DNA from: Erythrobacter donghaensis
GTDB taxonomy: Bacteria > Pseudomonadota > Alphaproteobacteria > Sphingomonadales > Sphingomonadaceae
Assembly (NCBI RefSeq): GCF_002155425.1
Contig: NZ_MUYG01000008.1
Span: 124,001 to 188,000 of the forward strand
DNA length: 64,000 nucleotides
Direction of reading: 5' to 3'
The notes under the pieces were generated by a model. That model saw only the letters and a list, made by a program, of their open reading frames with translations. It had not been told where the DNA came from and made no database searches. Below are positions 51,699 through 60,033 of the stretch, in pieces. A program made the translations under genes and the position numbers. Each line of letters starts with the position of its first letter. The first letter of the stretch is position 1.

Positions 51699-53981
51699 AT
51701 GATGATGCGGATCGCGGCTCTGGCGACCGGTGCGGCTGTGCTGGCGCTGACACCGGCCAGCGGGGCTCTGGCGGGCAAGCGCTACGAAGCCACGATCACC
51801 CGCACCACTTACGGCATCCCCCATATCGAAGCGCGCGACTGGCGCGGGGTCGGCTACGGTGTCGCCTATGCCTATGCCGAGGACAACCTGTGCCTGCTGG
51901 CCGAGGAATTCGCTACCGTGGCGGGCGAGCGCTCCCGGAATTTCGGCCCCGAGGGCAAGGCGGTGCTCGGCTTCGAGGAGATCGACAACCTCTCCTCCGA
52001 CATTTTCTTCCGCGCGGTGCTCGACCTTCCGGCGCTGCGCGAGGGTGCCAAGGCGCTCCCCGCGCGGGTGCAGGGGCTGATCGATGGCTATGTTGCGGGC
52101 TATAACCGCTTTCTGAAGGATGCAGGCGACAAGGGCATCCCGCCTGAATGTCGCGGCAAGGCGTGGGTGCGCCGCATCACCGCCGACGACATGCTGCGGC
52201 TCAACGAAAAGCAGATGCTGCTCGCCAGTTCGCTGAACCTTGCCGCCGCGATTGCCAATGCCGCCCCGCCGGGTAGCCCCGCGCCCAAGGTTGCGATCAG
52301 CATGCCGGATCCGCAAGAGCTCGGCATCGGCAGCAACGGCTGGGCCTTCGGGGCCGAGACCACCGCCGACGGGCGCGGGCTGGTGATCGGCAACCCGCAC
52401 TTCCCGTGGAAAGGCCCCGCCCGCTTCTGGCAGATGCACGTGAAGGGCCCTGAAGGCTACGAGGTGATGGGCGTCGGCCTTGCAGGCACCCCGCTGCCGA
52501 CGCTGGGCTTCAACAAGGATGTCGCCTGGACCCACACCGTCACCGAAGCGCGGCACTTCACGCTCTACCAGCTGACGCTCGATCCCGCCGATCCGACCCG
52601 CTACATGATCGACGGAACCAGCGAGGCGATGACGGCGCAGACCGTCACCGTGCCGATGCCCGAAGGCCAGCCCGCCGTCAGCCGGACGCTCTATTCGACC
52701 CGCTTCGGCCCGGTTTTCGTGGTGCCGACACGCGGGATCACCTGGAGCGCGCAGAGCGCCTTCACGCTCAAGGACGCCAATCGCGGCAACCAGCGCGGGA
52801 TCGAGGCGTGGCTGCGGATCGGCGAGGCGAAGAATGTCGGCGAGGTGCAGGCCGCGGTGAGCGAGACGCTCGGCATTCCGTGGGTCAACACCATCGCCGC
52901 CGATCGCTATGGCGATGCGCTCCATGCGGATGTGACCGCGGTGCCCAATGTCTCGGCGGAGATAATCACAGCCTGCTCCCCGCCGATTGCCGGGCTGTTT
53001 GCCGAATTCGCGGTGTTGCTGGATGGCGCGCGCGCGGCCTGCGACTGGGAGATCGCCGCAGGCACCGCCGCCCCCGGCCTGATGCCCGCGAGCGATCAGG
53101 CGGCGACCATCACGCGCAGCTGGCTGACCAATTCGAACGACAGCTACTGGCTCAGCAACCCGGCGATGCCGTATCGCGCCCTGTCGCCGATCCTCGGGCG
53201 CCATGCCACCGCGCGGTCGCTGCGCACGCGGTCGAACTTCGTCGAGACCGCCGCGCTGCTGGCCGCAGGCAAGGTCGATCACGCCCGCGCGCAGGACTTC
53301 GCCTTCGCGAACAAGAGTCTCGCTGCGGACATGGCGGTGGACGCAATGTTCCTGCTGTGCACGCAAGAGGCACCCCTGCCCGAGGCGGTGGTGCGCGGCT
53401 GCAAGGCGCTTGCCGGATGGGACAAGCGCTTTGACAACACCAGCCGCGGCGCGGCGCTGTTCCGCGCCTTCTGGCCCAAGGCGGCGCGCCTGCCGGGGCT
53501 GTGGAGCGTGCCCTTCGACGCCGCCGATCCGGTGAACACCCCACGCGACCTCGCTACAGACGGCGCGAAGGGCGAAAAGCTGCTCGCTGCGCTGGGCGAG
53601 GCTGTGGCCGAACTCGACAAGGCCGGGATCGCGCTAGATGCACCGTGGGGCGAAGTGCAGCGGGTGATGGCGGGCAACGAGGCGATCCCGATCCACGGCG
53701 GCCCGGGCGGGCTCGGCATCCTCAACGTGCAGGAAGCCGCCGCTGCGTCTTGGGGCCTGACCCCGCGCCACGGGACGAGCTATATCCAGATCGTCGGCTT
53801 CGACGAGAACGGGCCGGTCGCCGACGCGATTCTGAGTTACGGCCAGTCCACCAACCCCGCCTCCCCCCACGCCGCTGACCAGACCCGCGCCTATGCCGAA
53901 AAGGACTGGCATCGCCTGCCGTGGCACGCCGAGGCGATCCGCGCGCAGGCGCTGGGCAAGCCGAAGCGGATCGCGGAATAG
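51699..53981 (+). CDS. penicillin acylase family Ntn-hydrolase (acyl-homoserine lactone acylase-like)
   Basis: A 760-residue precursor with GGGAGAG immediately before three consecutive ATG codons; the first is given here. A signal peptide ends near ASGALAG. The alpha chain covers about residues 27-211. Autocleavage is expected before S212 in GIGSNGWAFG, giving a beta chain with N-terminal Ser; NPHFPWKGPARFWQMHVKGP is typical of this family. Substrates are amides of long acyl or aromatic acids; members include quorum-quenching PvdQ and cephalosporin acylases. Substrate class cannot be fixed here. Confidence 0.9.
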   Translation: MMMRIAALATGAAVLALTPASGALAGKRYEATITRTTYGIPHIEARDWRGVGYGVAYAYAEDNLCLLAEEFATVAGERSRNFGPEGKAVLGFEEIDNLSSDIFFRAVLDLPALREGAKALPARVQGLIDGYVAGYNRFLKDAGDKGIPPECRGKAWVRRITADDMLRLNEKQMLLASSLNLAAAIANAAPPGSPAPKVAISMPDPQELGIGSNGWAFGAETTADGRGLVIGNPHFPWKGPARFWQMHVKGPEGYEVMGVGLAGTPLPTLGFNKDVAWTHTVTEARHFTLYQLTLDPADPTRYMIDGTSEAMTAQTVTVPMPEGQPAVSRTLYSTRFGPVFVVPTRGITWSAQSAFTLKDANRGNQRGIEAWLRIGEAKNVGEVQAAVSETLGIPWVNTIAADRYGDALHADVTAVPNVSAEIITACSPPIAGLFAEFAVLLDGARAACDWEIAAGTAAPGLMPASDQAATITRSWLTNSNDSYWLSNPAMPYRALSPILGRHATARSLRTRSNFVETAALLAAGKVDHARAQDFAFANKSLAADMAVDAMFLLCTQEAPLPEAVVRGCKALAGWDKRFDNTSRGAALFRAFWPKAARLPGLWSVPFDAADPVNTPRDLATDGAKGEKLLAALGEAVAELDKAGIALDAPWGEVQRVMAGNEAIPIHGGPGGLGILNVQEAAAASWGLTPRHGTSYIQIVGFDENGPVADAILSYGQSTNPASPHAADQTRAYAEKDWHRLPWHAEAIRAQALGKPKRIAE

Positions 53982-53992
53982 GGCGGCGCGCC

Positions 53993-54712
53993 GTGGCCCC
54001 GCTTCCCAAGGCGCTCGCATTCGACGTGTTCGGCACGGTGGTCGACTGGCGCACCAGCGTCGCGCGCGAGTCTGCCGGGTTTCTAGAAGCGATCGGGCTT
54101 GGCGGGCGCGATCCTGCCGAATTTGCCGACGCATGGCGCGCGCAATATATCGCTGCGATGATCGGCATGAAGGCCTCGGGCCGGGAGTTCGTGGTGCTCG
54201 ACGTGCTCCACCGCGAAATGCTCGAGGCGACCCTGCGCGATTGCGGCGCCGATCCGGCAACGCTCGACGAGAGCCTGCTCGCCGACTGGAACCGCGCCTG
54301 GCACCGGCTCGATCCCTGGCCCGACACCGTGGCCGGGCTGACGCGGCTGAAGGCGCGCTTTCCCATCCTTACGCTCTCCAATGGCAATATCGCGCTGCTC
54401 TTGGCGATGGCGCGGCGCGCTGGCCTGCCGTGGGATGCGATCCTCGGTGCCGAAGTGAGCGGGTTCTACAAGCCCGACAGGCGCGCCTATCTCCACACCG
54501 CCGAAGTGCTCGGCATCGCGCCGGGCGAGCTGTGCCTTGTCGCCGCGCATCACGGCGACCTCGCCGCCGCGCGCGCCGCGGGGCTGCAATGCGCCTATGT
54601 CGACCGCCCGCAGGAATATGGCGGCGCGCCCGCACCCGACGCGCATCACGAACAGGCGTGGGAATGGTCGGCGACCAGCCTCACCGACCTCGCCGATCAG
54701 CTCGGCTGCTGA
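53993..54712 (+). CDS. haloacid dehalogenase type II
   Basis: A 239-residue HAD hydrolase with GTG start, 12 bases after the acylase gene. Motif I is AFDVFGTVVDWRTSVARESA (nucleophile D), motif II LTLSNGN, motif III YKPDRRAY with K, and motif IV VAAHHGDLAAARAAGLQCAY, which marks L-2-haloacid dehalogenases. It hydrolyses 2-haloacids or similar small acids. The ATG codons further upstream in frame lie inside the acylase gene. No partner dehalogenase regulator is seen. Confidence 0.88.
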   Translation: MAPLPKALAFDVFGTVVDWRTSVARESAGFLEAIGLGGRDPAEFADAWRAQYIAAMIGMKASGREFVVLDVLHREMLEATLRDCGADPATLDESLLADWNRAWHRLDPWPDTVAGLTRLKARFPILTLSNGNIALLLAMARRAGLPWDAILGAEVSGFYKPDRRAYLHTAEVLGIAPGELCLVAAHHGDLAAARAAGLQCAYVDRPQEYGGAPAPDAHHEQAWEWSATSLTDLADQLGC

Positions 54713-54824
54713 GCGCGGCCGCGCGCGCTTTGCGTCATTCGCCCCTCCCCGCTTGACCGCACCGGCTGTCTCGCGGCAAGGCTGCGGGCCTGCCCGGTGT
54801 TGGGCGATGGGGCGAGGAACGTTG

Positions 54825-57452
54825 ATGACGAAGGTGTTCAAGGGGCGTTGGCTGGCGATGCTGGCGGCAGGTATCGGGCTAGGCCAACCGGCGGCTGCGC
54901 AGTCCTTCATCGAAGGCCAGTTCGATCCCGCCATCCCGACACTCACCGCCACCGCAGGCCACGCGCCGGGAACGCGGATCACCACGCCCGATCAGGCCTA
55001 TGCCTATCTGAAGGCGCTCGCCGAGGCCGCGCCCGACCGTGCGCAGCTGGTGCAATATGCGGTAAGCTGGGAAGGCCGCCCGCTCTATTACCTCGTCCTC
55101 TCCGCGCCTGCCAACATGGCCCGTATTGACGCGATCAAGGCCGACATGGCGAACATCGCCGCAGGGCGCGCGGGCAACGGCGCGGCGCTGCCGGTGACCT
55201 GGCTGACTTACGGCGTCCACGGCAACGAAATCTCCTCGACCGACGCCGCCTTGATGACCGCCTATCACCTCCTCGCCGCCGAGGGCGATGCGCGCGCGGC
55301 GAAGATCATGGCGAACACCATCGTCGTCATCGACCCGATGCAGAACCCCGACGGGCGGGCGCGCTTCGTCAACAATTTCCTCGCATCCACGGGAATCGAA
55401 CCCGCCGGTGACCGGCAGGCCGCGGAGCATGACGAGCCGTGGCCCTCGGGCCGCGTGAACCACTATATGTTCGACCTCAACCGCGACTGGTTCACGCTCT
55501 CCCAGCCCGAAACCCGCGGCAAGGTCGCCGCGATCCGGCAGTGGAACCCGGTGGTGGTGGTGGACCTGCACGAAATGAGCGGGGACGAGACCTATTTCTT
55601 CAGCCCCGCCGCCCAGCCCTTCAACCCCAACCTCACCCCTGCGCAGGTGCGCGCCTATGAGCTGATCGGGCGCTACAACGCCGCCGCCTTCGACGCGCGC
55701 GGCGAGCCCTATTTCACGCGCGAGGTCTATGACCTGTTCTACCCCGGCTACGGCGACACCTGGAACGCGCATCAGGGCGCGATCGGCTCGACCTACGAAC
55801 AGGGATCGGCCCGCGGGCTGGTGTGGGAACGGCGCGACGGAACCGAGCTGACCTATGCCGACGGGGTCGAGAACCACTTCACCGCCAGCCTCGCCACCGC
55901 TGCCGCGGTCGCCGACAATGCCCAAAAATTCCTCTCCGATTTCGCGGCCTATCGCAGCGGCAATGCCAGCGGCGCAGCGGGGCGCGGCACCTATGTGATC
56001 GATCTCGGCACGCGGCGCTGGAATGCCGAGCGGCTGGGGCGACGCTTGGCCGAACAGGGCATCACCGTGCTGCGGCGCGAGGGCGGCGCGAGCGTGTGCG
56101 GCAAGTCCTATCCGGCAGGCTTCCTCGCCGTGCCGCAGGCCCAGCCCGCCGCGCGGCTGATCCGCAGCCTGCTTGACCGCGACACGCCCCTGCCGCCCGA
56201 TTTCCTCGCCGAGCAGGAGCGCCGCCGTTCGGTCGACCTGCCGCATGAGCTTTACGACGTCACCGCCTGGTCGGTCGGGCCGATGGCGGGGGTCGACGTG
56301 CAGCTGTGCAACGCGCCCGCCGGCGGCGATCCGCTCAGTGCCACCGCGCCGATCGTCGCCAAGGCCGAAGGCTCGGGCAGCTTCGCCATTGCCGTGCCGT
56401 GGACCGACAGCGGGCAGGCGCGGCTTGTCACCCTCGCCCTGCGCGAAGGGATCGACGCGCGCGTCACCGACCGCGCTTTCTCCACCGGCGGGCGCGAATT
56501 GCCGCGCGGCACGGTGGTCTTCCCCGCGGGCAGCAACACGCCCGACAAGATGGCGCGCCTCGCCGAACTCGCCCGCGAGGTCGGCGCGCATACGGTCGCG
56601 ATGGAGAGCGGCTGGGTCGACAGCGGGCCGAACCTCGGCAGCGAGCACTTCGCGCGCCTCACTCTGCCGCGCGTCGCGGTGGCGTGGGATGACGGGGTCT
56701 CGCAACTCTCCGCCGGGGCGCTGCGCTATGTGCTCGAACAGCGCATCGGGCTTCCGGTGACCCCGATCCGCACCAGCCGCCTCGCCCGCGCCGATCTCAG
56801 CGAGTACGACGTGTTGCTGGTGCCCGAAGGCGATCCGTCGAGCGTGCTCGGCGAAGGCGGCCAGCGCGCGATCCGCAGCTTTGTGCAGCGCGGCGGGGTG
56901 CTGGTGGCGATCGGCGACAGCCTCGAGACCTTCAGCGGCGGTGACAACCCGCTGCTCGCGGTAAAGCGCGAGGCCGCGCTGGGCCGTGAGCCTGCCGCAG
57001 CTGGAGACGATGCCAAGGGCGACCTTGCCGAGGCGGTCGCGATCACCAGCGATGCCGAATATCGCGAGGCGATCAAGGATCAGGCCGCGCTGCCCGATAC
57101 CCTCCCTGGCGCGCTGCTCAACGTAGTGGGCGAGCCCGACCATTTCCTCTCCGCCGGTTACGACAAGGGCGCGGTGGTGCTGGCAACGGGGACGCAGATC
57201 TTCACGCCGCTGGGCCGGGACGAGGGCGTCAACGTGATGCGCTTTGCGGCCCCCGGCAATCTCATCGCCAGCGGCTATGTGTGGGACGAGAACCGCAAGC
57301 AACTGGCCTACAAGCCCTATCTGATGGCGCAGCGGCAGGGACGCGGGCTGGTGATCGGCTTTGCGCATGATCCCTCGACCCGCGCCTATCTCGAAGGGCT
57401 CGACCTGATGATCGCCAACGCGGTGCTGATCGCGCCGTCGCGGGTGCGGTGA
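54825..57452 (+). CDS. M14 family zinc carboxypeptidase, secreted, with GATase-like C-terminal domain
   Basis: An 875-residue protein starting MTKVFKGRWLAMLAAGIGLG with signal cleavage near PAAAQS; GAGGA is well placed. Zinc ligands: GVHGNEISSTDA (HxxE) and the later DLHEMSG; the catalytic Glu region is TYEQGSARGLVWERRDGTEL. Residues about 640-860 contain LSEYDVLLVPEGDPSSVLGE and RSFVQRGGVLVAIGDSLETF, a class-I glutamine-amidotransferase-like domain without an obvious cysteine nucleophile. Long open frames on the opposite strand are mirror frames. Confidence 0.88.
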   Translation: MTKVFKGRWLAMLAAGIGLGQPAAAQSFIEGQFDPAIPTLTATAGHAPGTRITTPDQAYAYLKALAEAAPDRAQLVQYAVSWEGRPLYYLVLSAPANMARIDAIKADMANIAAGRAGNGAALPVTWLTYGVHGNEISSTDAALMTAYHLLAAEGDARAAKIMANTIVVIDPMQNPDGRARFVNNFLASTGIEPAGDRQAAEHDEPWPSGRVNHYMFDLNRDWFTLSQPETRGKVAAIRQWNPVVVVDLHEMSGDETYFFSPAAQPFNPNLTPAQVRAYELIGRYNAAAFDARGEPYFTREVYDLFYPGYGDTWNAHQGAIGSTYEQGSARGLVWERRDGTELTYADGVENHFTASLATAAAVADNAQKFLSDFAAYRSGNASGAAGRGTYVIDLGTRRWNAERLGRRLAEQGITVLRREGGASVCGKSYPAGFLAVPQAQPAARLIRSLLDRDTPLPPDFLAEQERRRSVDLPHELYDVTAWSVGPMAGVDVQLCNAPAGGDPLSATAPIVAKAEGSGSFAIAVPWTDSGQARLVTLALREGIDARVTDRAFSTGGRELPRGTVVFPAGSNTPDKMARLAELAREVGAHTVAMESGWVDSGPNLGSEHFARLTLPRVAVAWDDGVSQLSAGALRYVLEQRIGLPVTPIRTSRLARADLSEYDVLLVPEGDPSSVLGEGGQRAIRSFVQRGGVLVAIGDSLETFSGGDNPLLAVKREAALGREPAAAGDDAKGDLAEAVAITSDAEYREAIKDQAALPDTLPGALLNVVGEPDHFLSAGYDKGAVVLATGTQIFTPLGRDEGVNVMRFAAPGNLIASGYVWDENRKQLAYKPYLMAQRQGRGLVIGFAHDPSTRAYLEGLDLMIANAVLIAPSRVR

Positions 57453-57479
57453 CACGAGCGCGATAGTGTCCTAGCGATT

Positions 57480-57496
57480 TGACACGAGCTGTGTCA
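57480..57496. promoter_or_regulatory. operator-like palindrome at the start of the membrane-protein gene
   Basis: TGACAC-GAGCT-GTGTCA is a 6+5+6 perfect inverted repeat. A related copy TGACAC-N10-GTGTCC lies 30 bases upstream (57450-57471). Its last base is the first of the ATG at 57496. Spacing and symmetry suit a TetR-type repressor; none is adjacent. Confidence 0.5.
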
Positions 57497-58278
57497 TGCT
57501 GACGGGCATGGCGCTGTTCGAAGCCCTTGTCGCTCTCCATGTCGCCACCGGGGTGGTGGGGCTGACGGCGTTCTGGGGGCCGATCGCGACCAAGAAAGGC
57601 GCCGCGCGGCACCGCCAGTGGGGCCGCGCCGCCTGCTACGGCTTTCTCGGGGCGGGCGGGCTGGCGATCGCGATGGCGCTGCTGTCGCTCTACGGGCCGG
57701 AGCATCGTCACCCCGAAATCACCGACCGCGCGCTTTATGAAGGCCTGTTCGGGTGGATGATGCTCTATCTGGGCATGCTCACCATCGGCTTTGTCGACTA
57801 TGGCCTCGCGGTGGTCAAGCACAGCCGCAACCGGCGCGCCTTGCGGGCGGTGCGCTATCAGGCGGTGATCGCCGCCGTGGTGATCTCGGGCGCGTGGTGC
57901 GGGGTCTATGGCTGGGGCGTCGGCCACCCGTTGATGGTGCTGGTGGCTGTCATCGGGATCGTCTCGATGCTGATCCAGCAGCGCTATATCTGGCGCACCG
58001 ACGAGCCGCCGCGCACGACCACCGCCCTCAAGCAGCGAAGCGGTAGGGCAAACGAATATGTCGGCGAGCATTTCCGCGCGCTGATCGGCATGGGGATTTC
58101 GGCCTACACGGCGTTCCTCTCGGTGGGGCTGATCCGCCTTGTGCCCGAGCACGTCTTCAACCCCGCGATCTGGGCCGGGCCGAGCGTGATCGGGGTGAGC
58201 CTGATCCTCTATTTCACCCTCAAGGGCAAACGCGCCGCGACCCCGCGCGCGTCAGGGGTGCGCCCACATCCGCAATAA
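57496..58278 (+). CDS. multi-pass membrane protein, unknown
   Basis: A 260-residue protein with seven or eight hydrophobic segments, starting MLTGMALFEALVALHVATGV; ATG 57508 is equally likely because 57496 lies inside the operator and lacks a ribosome site. Other segments include YGFLGAGGLAIAMALLSLYG and WCGVYGWGVGHPLMVLVAVI. A cytoplasmic loop holds EPPRTTTALKQRSGRANEYV. It resembles DUF2306-type proteins only loosely. The 3' end overlaps the convergent hydroxylase gene by 27 bases. Confidence 0.65.
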   Translation: MLTGMALFEALVALHVATGVVGLTAFWGPIATKKGAARHRQWGRAACYGFLGAGGLAIAMALLSLYGPEHRHPEITDRALYEGLFGWMMLYLGMLTIGFVDYGLAVVKHSRNRRALRAVRYQAVIAAVVISGAWCGVYGWGVGHPLMVLVAVIGIVSMLIQQRYIWRTDEPPRTTTALKQRSGRANEYVGEHFRALIGMGISAYTAFLSVGLIRLVPEHVFNPAIWAGPSVIGVSLILYFTLKGKRAATPRASGVRPHPQ

Positions 58279-58929
58279 GTTGGCGATGGTCTTGTCGAGC
58301 GTCAGCAGCTCCGCCGACTGGCTGGGCAGCTGGCCGCGCAGCGCGGTGCGCAGGTTTTCCAGATCGAACAGCATCTCGCGCTGGCCGGGATCGGCGACCA
58401 GACTCTCGATCCAGCCGACGCACACGATCCGGGTGCCGCGCGTCACCGGCTTGACCTCATGGATGCTGCCCGAGGGGTAGAGCACCAGATAGCCCGCCTC
58501 GCCCTTGACCTCCTGCGTCATCCCGGCGGTGTGCACCACCAGCTCGCCGCCGTCGTATTCGCCCGGCGGGGTCAGGAAGAGGGTGAAGGAGAGGTCAGTG
58601 CGCAGCCGCCTTGCGCCCTGTCCCATCAGGGCATTGTCGACATGCGCGCCATATTTGCCGTCCACTCCGGTGCGGCTGACGATCAGCGGCGAGAAGCGAC
58701 GCGGCTGCGCGGCTGCGCGCACCACGGTATTGTCGTCGACGATCCGGGTAAGCTCTTCCTGCAAGGCGCGGCCGGGCGCGGAGTCCATCGCCGCCTGTTC
58801 GTTGCGCTTGACCTCGCGCGCGACCGAGCCCGCGGTCTCGCGCCCGTCGCGCCATTCGAGCATGGCGATCCGCTCGGCCAGCGCGGCGAGATGGCTTGCA
58901 TCGGGAATGGCGTTGATGACGAGGATCAT
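58252..58929 (-). CDS. Fe(II)/2-oxoglutarate dioxygenase, PKHD-type hydroxylase (PiuC-like)
   Basis: A 225-residue protein starting MILVINAIPDASHLAALAER. The facial triad is visible: H and D in KYGAHVDNALMGQG and H in YPSGSIHEVKPVTRGTR, whose Arg (TR) binds 2-oxoglutarate. PKHD hydroxylases with this length include PiuC, associated with iron-siderophore receptors. It lies next to the DUF6607/TonB receptor pair on the same strand (86 bases), so a role in iron uptake is plausible. Confidence 0.9.
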   Translation of the reverse strand: MILVINAIPDASHLAALAERIAMLEWRDGRETAGSVAREVKRNEQAAMDSAPGRALQEELTRIVDDNTVVRAAAQPRRFSPLIVSRTGVDGKYGAHVDNALMGQGARRLRTDLSFTLFLTPPGEYDGGELVVHTAGMTQEVKGEAGYLVLYPSGSIHEVKPVTRGTRIVCVGWIESLVADPGQREMLFDLENLRTALRGQLPSQSAELLTLDKTIANLLRMWAHP

Positions 58930-59014
58930 AGCAAGGGGCTTAGCCGCACGGAGCGGGCCTGCAAAGGGCCGGCCGGGGAGAGGACGCATCCCCCGCCGAG
59001 AGCTGCAAGCGCGC

Positions 59015-60016
59015 TCAGCCGCCCTTGCCGGAAGTGCCTGCCTCGATCAGCGCAACCGCCTTGGCGCTGGCGGCGGCGGAGGTCTCCTTGCCGTCCTTGA
59101 TCGCATCGGCGAGAGTCAGGAGATCATTGGCAATGGTCGTCCCCGCACCCGCTTCCTGTGCGATGCGGATGCCGCCATGGGCCTCGGCCACCGCATCCCA
59201 CTTGGCACGCACCGCATCCCAATAGGCTCTGGTCTTGTCCCAATAGGTCTCGGCGGCGGCGACATTGTAGCCGTCGAACCGCTCATAGGTGTTGAGGACA
59301 TACTCCTGCACCACCGGCTTGGGATCGCCACCTTCGGCAGGGGTGATCATCTTGGTGTTGTCCTGCCAGTGGATCCACCCGGTCGGCGTCAGCTGGTGGC
59401 GGTTGATGCCCATGTAGTGATCATAGACAGGGCCCCGGATCGCATCGCGCCGGGCGAGCGGGCGCGCGGTCCAGTTCGATCGCCAGCGGCGGATGCCCTG
59501 CGTCACCTCCCACTCGCCCCACCCGGCATAGCGCGGGCTGTCATCGACCTGATAGACCGTCTGCGACCAACGCCCGGCGCGCATCTTTTCGGGCACCGGG
59601 GTCAGTTCCCACGTGTCGCCGCCCTTGTAGGCGAGGATCACGTCGGGCTCATATTCCCAATCCTGCCGCCAGTGCTTGACGACATAGGGATTGGCCTCGT
59701 CCCCGGTGACGAGCAGGTGCTGAAGCACGATGCGCGTGCCGGTGTCCTCGATCACGCGGACAGACTCGTAGCCGCCCGAAATCTTGCGCTCCAGCGGGGT
59801 GTAGCCCGCCATCCAGGGGGTCGATTCCTGCATGTCGAAGGTGACCTTGAAGTCGCCCGCCATCGCAAGGATAGTCTGGCGATCCTGCTCGAAGGCGGCC
59901 TTGGCGGCTTCCGCGGTCTGGACGATAGGGCCGTCAGCCAGCGCCGGGGCAGGCGCGGCGGCCAGCGCCAGCGCGGCGAGGCCGGTGGAGAGCAGGGTCT
60001 TTGTCAGTCGGGTCAT
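59015..60016 (-). CDS. DUF6607 family exported protein
   Basis: A 333-residue protein with a signal peptide (MTRLTKTLLSTGLAALALAA, cleaved near ALAD). The tryptophan-rich family text is clear: FDMQESTPWMAGYTPLERKI, VVKHWRQDWEYEPD, GWGEWEVTQGIRRWRSNWTA and ATETYWDKTR-like repeats at the end. Members occur beside TonB receptors for haem or iron; function unknown. It follows the receptor gene by 17 bases on the same transcript. Confidence 0.82.
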   Translation of the reverse strand: MTRLTKTLLSTGLAALALAAAPAPALADGPIVQTAEAAKAAFEQDRQTILAMAGDFKVTFDMQESTPWMAGYTPLERKISGGYESVRVIEDTGTRIVLQHLLVTGDEANPYVVKHWRQDWEYEPDVILAYKGGDTWELTPVPEKMRAGRWSQTVYQVDDSPRYAGWGEWEVTQGIRRWRSNWTARPLARRDAIRGPVYDHYMGINRHQLTPTGWIHWQDNTKMITPAEGGDPKPVVQEYVLNTYERFDGYNVAAAETYWDKTRAYWDAVRAKWDAVAEAHGGIRIAQEAGAGTTIANDLLTLADAIKDGKETSAAASAKAVALIEAGTSGKGG

Positions 60017-60033
60017 GGTGTCCTCCAGAGGGT

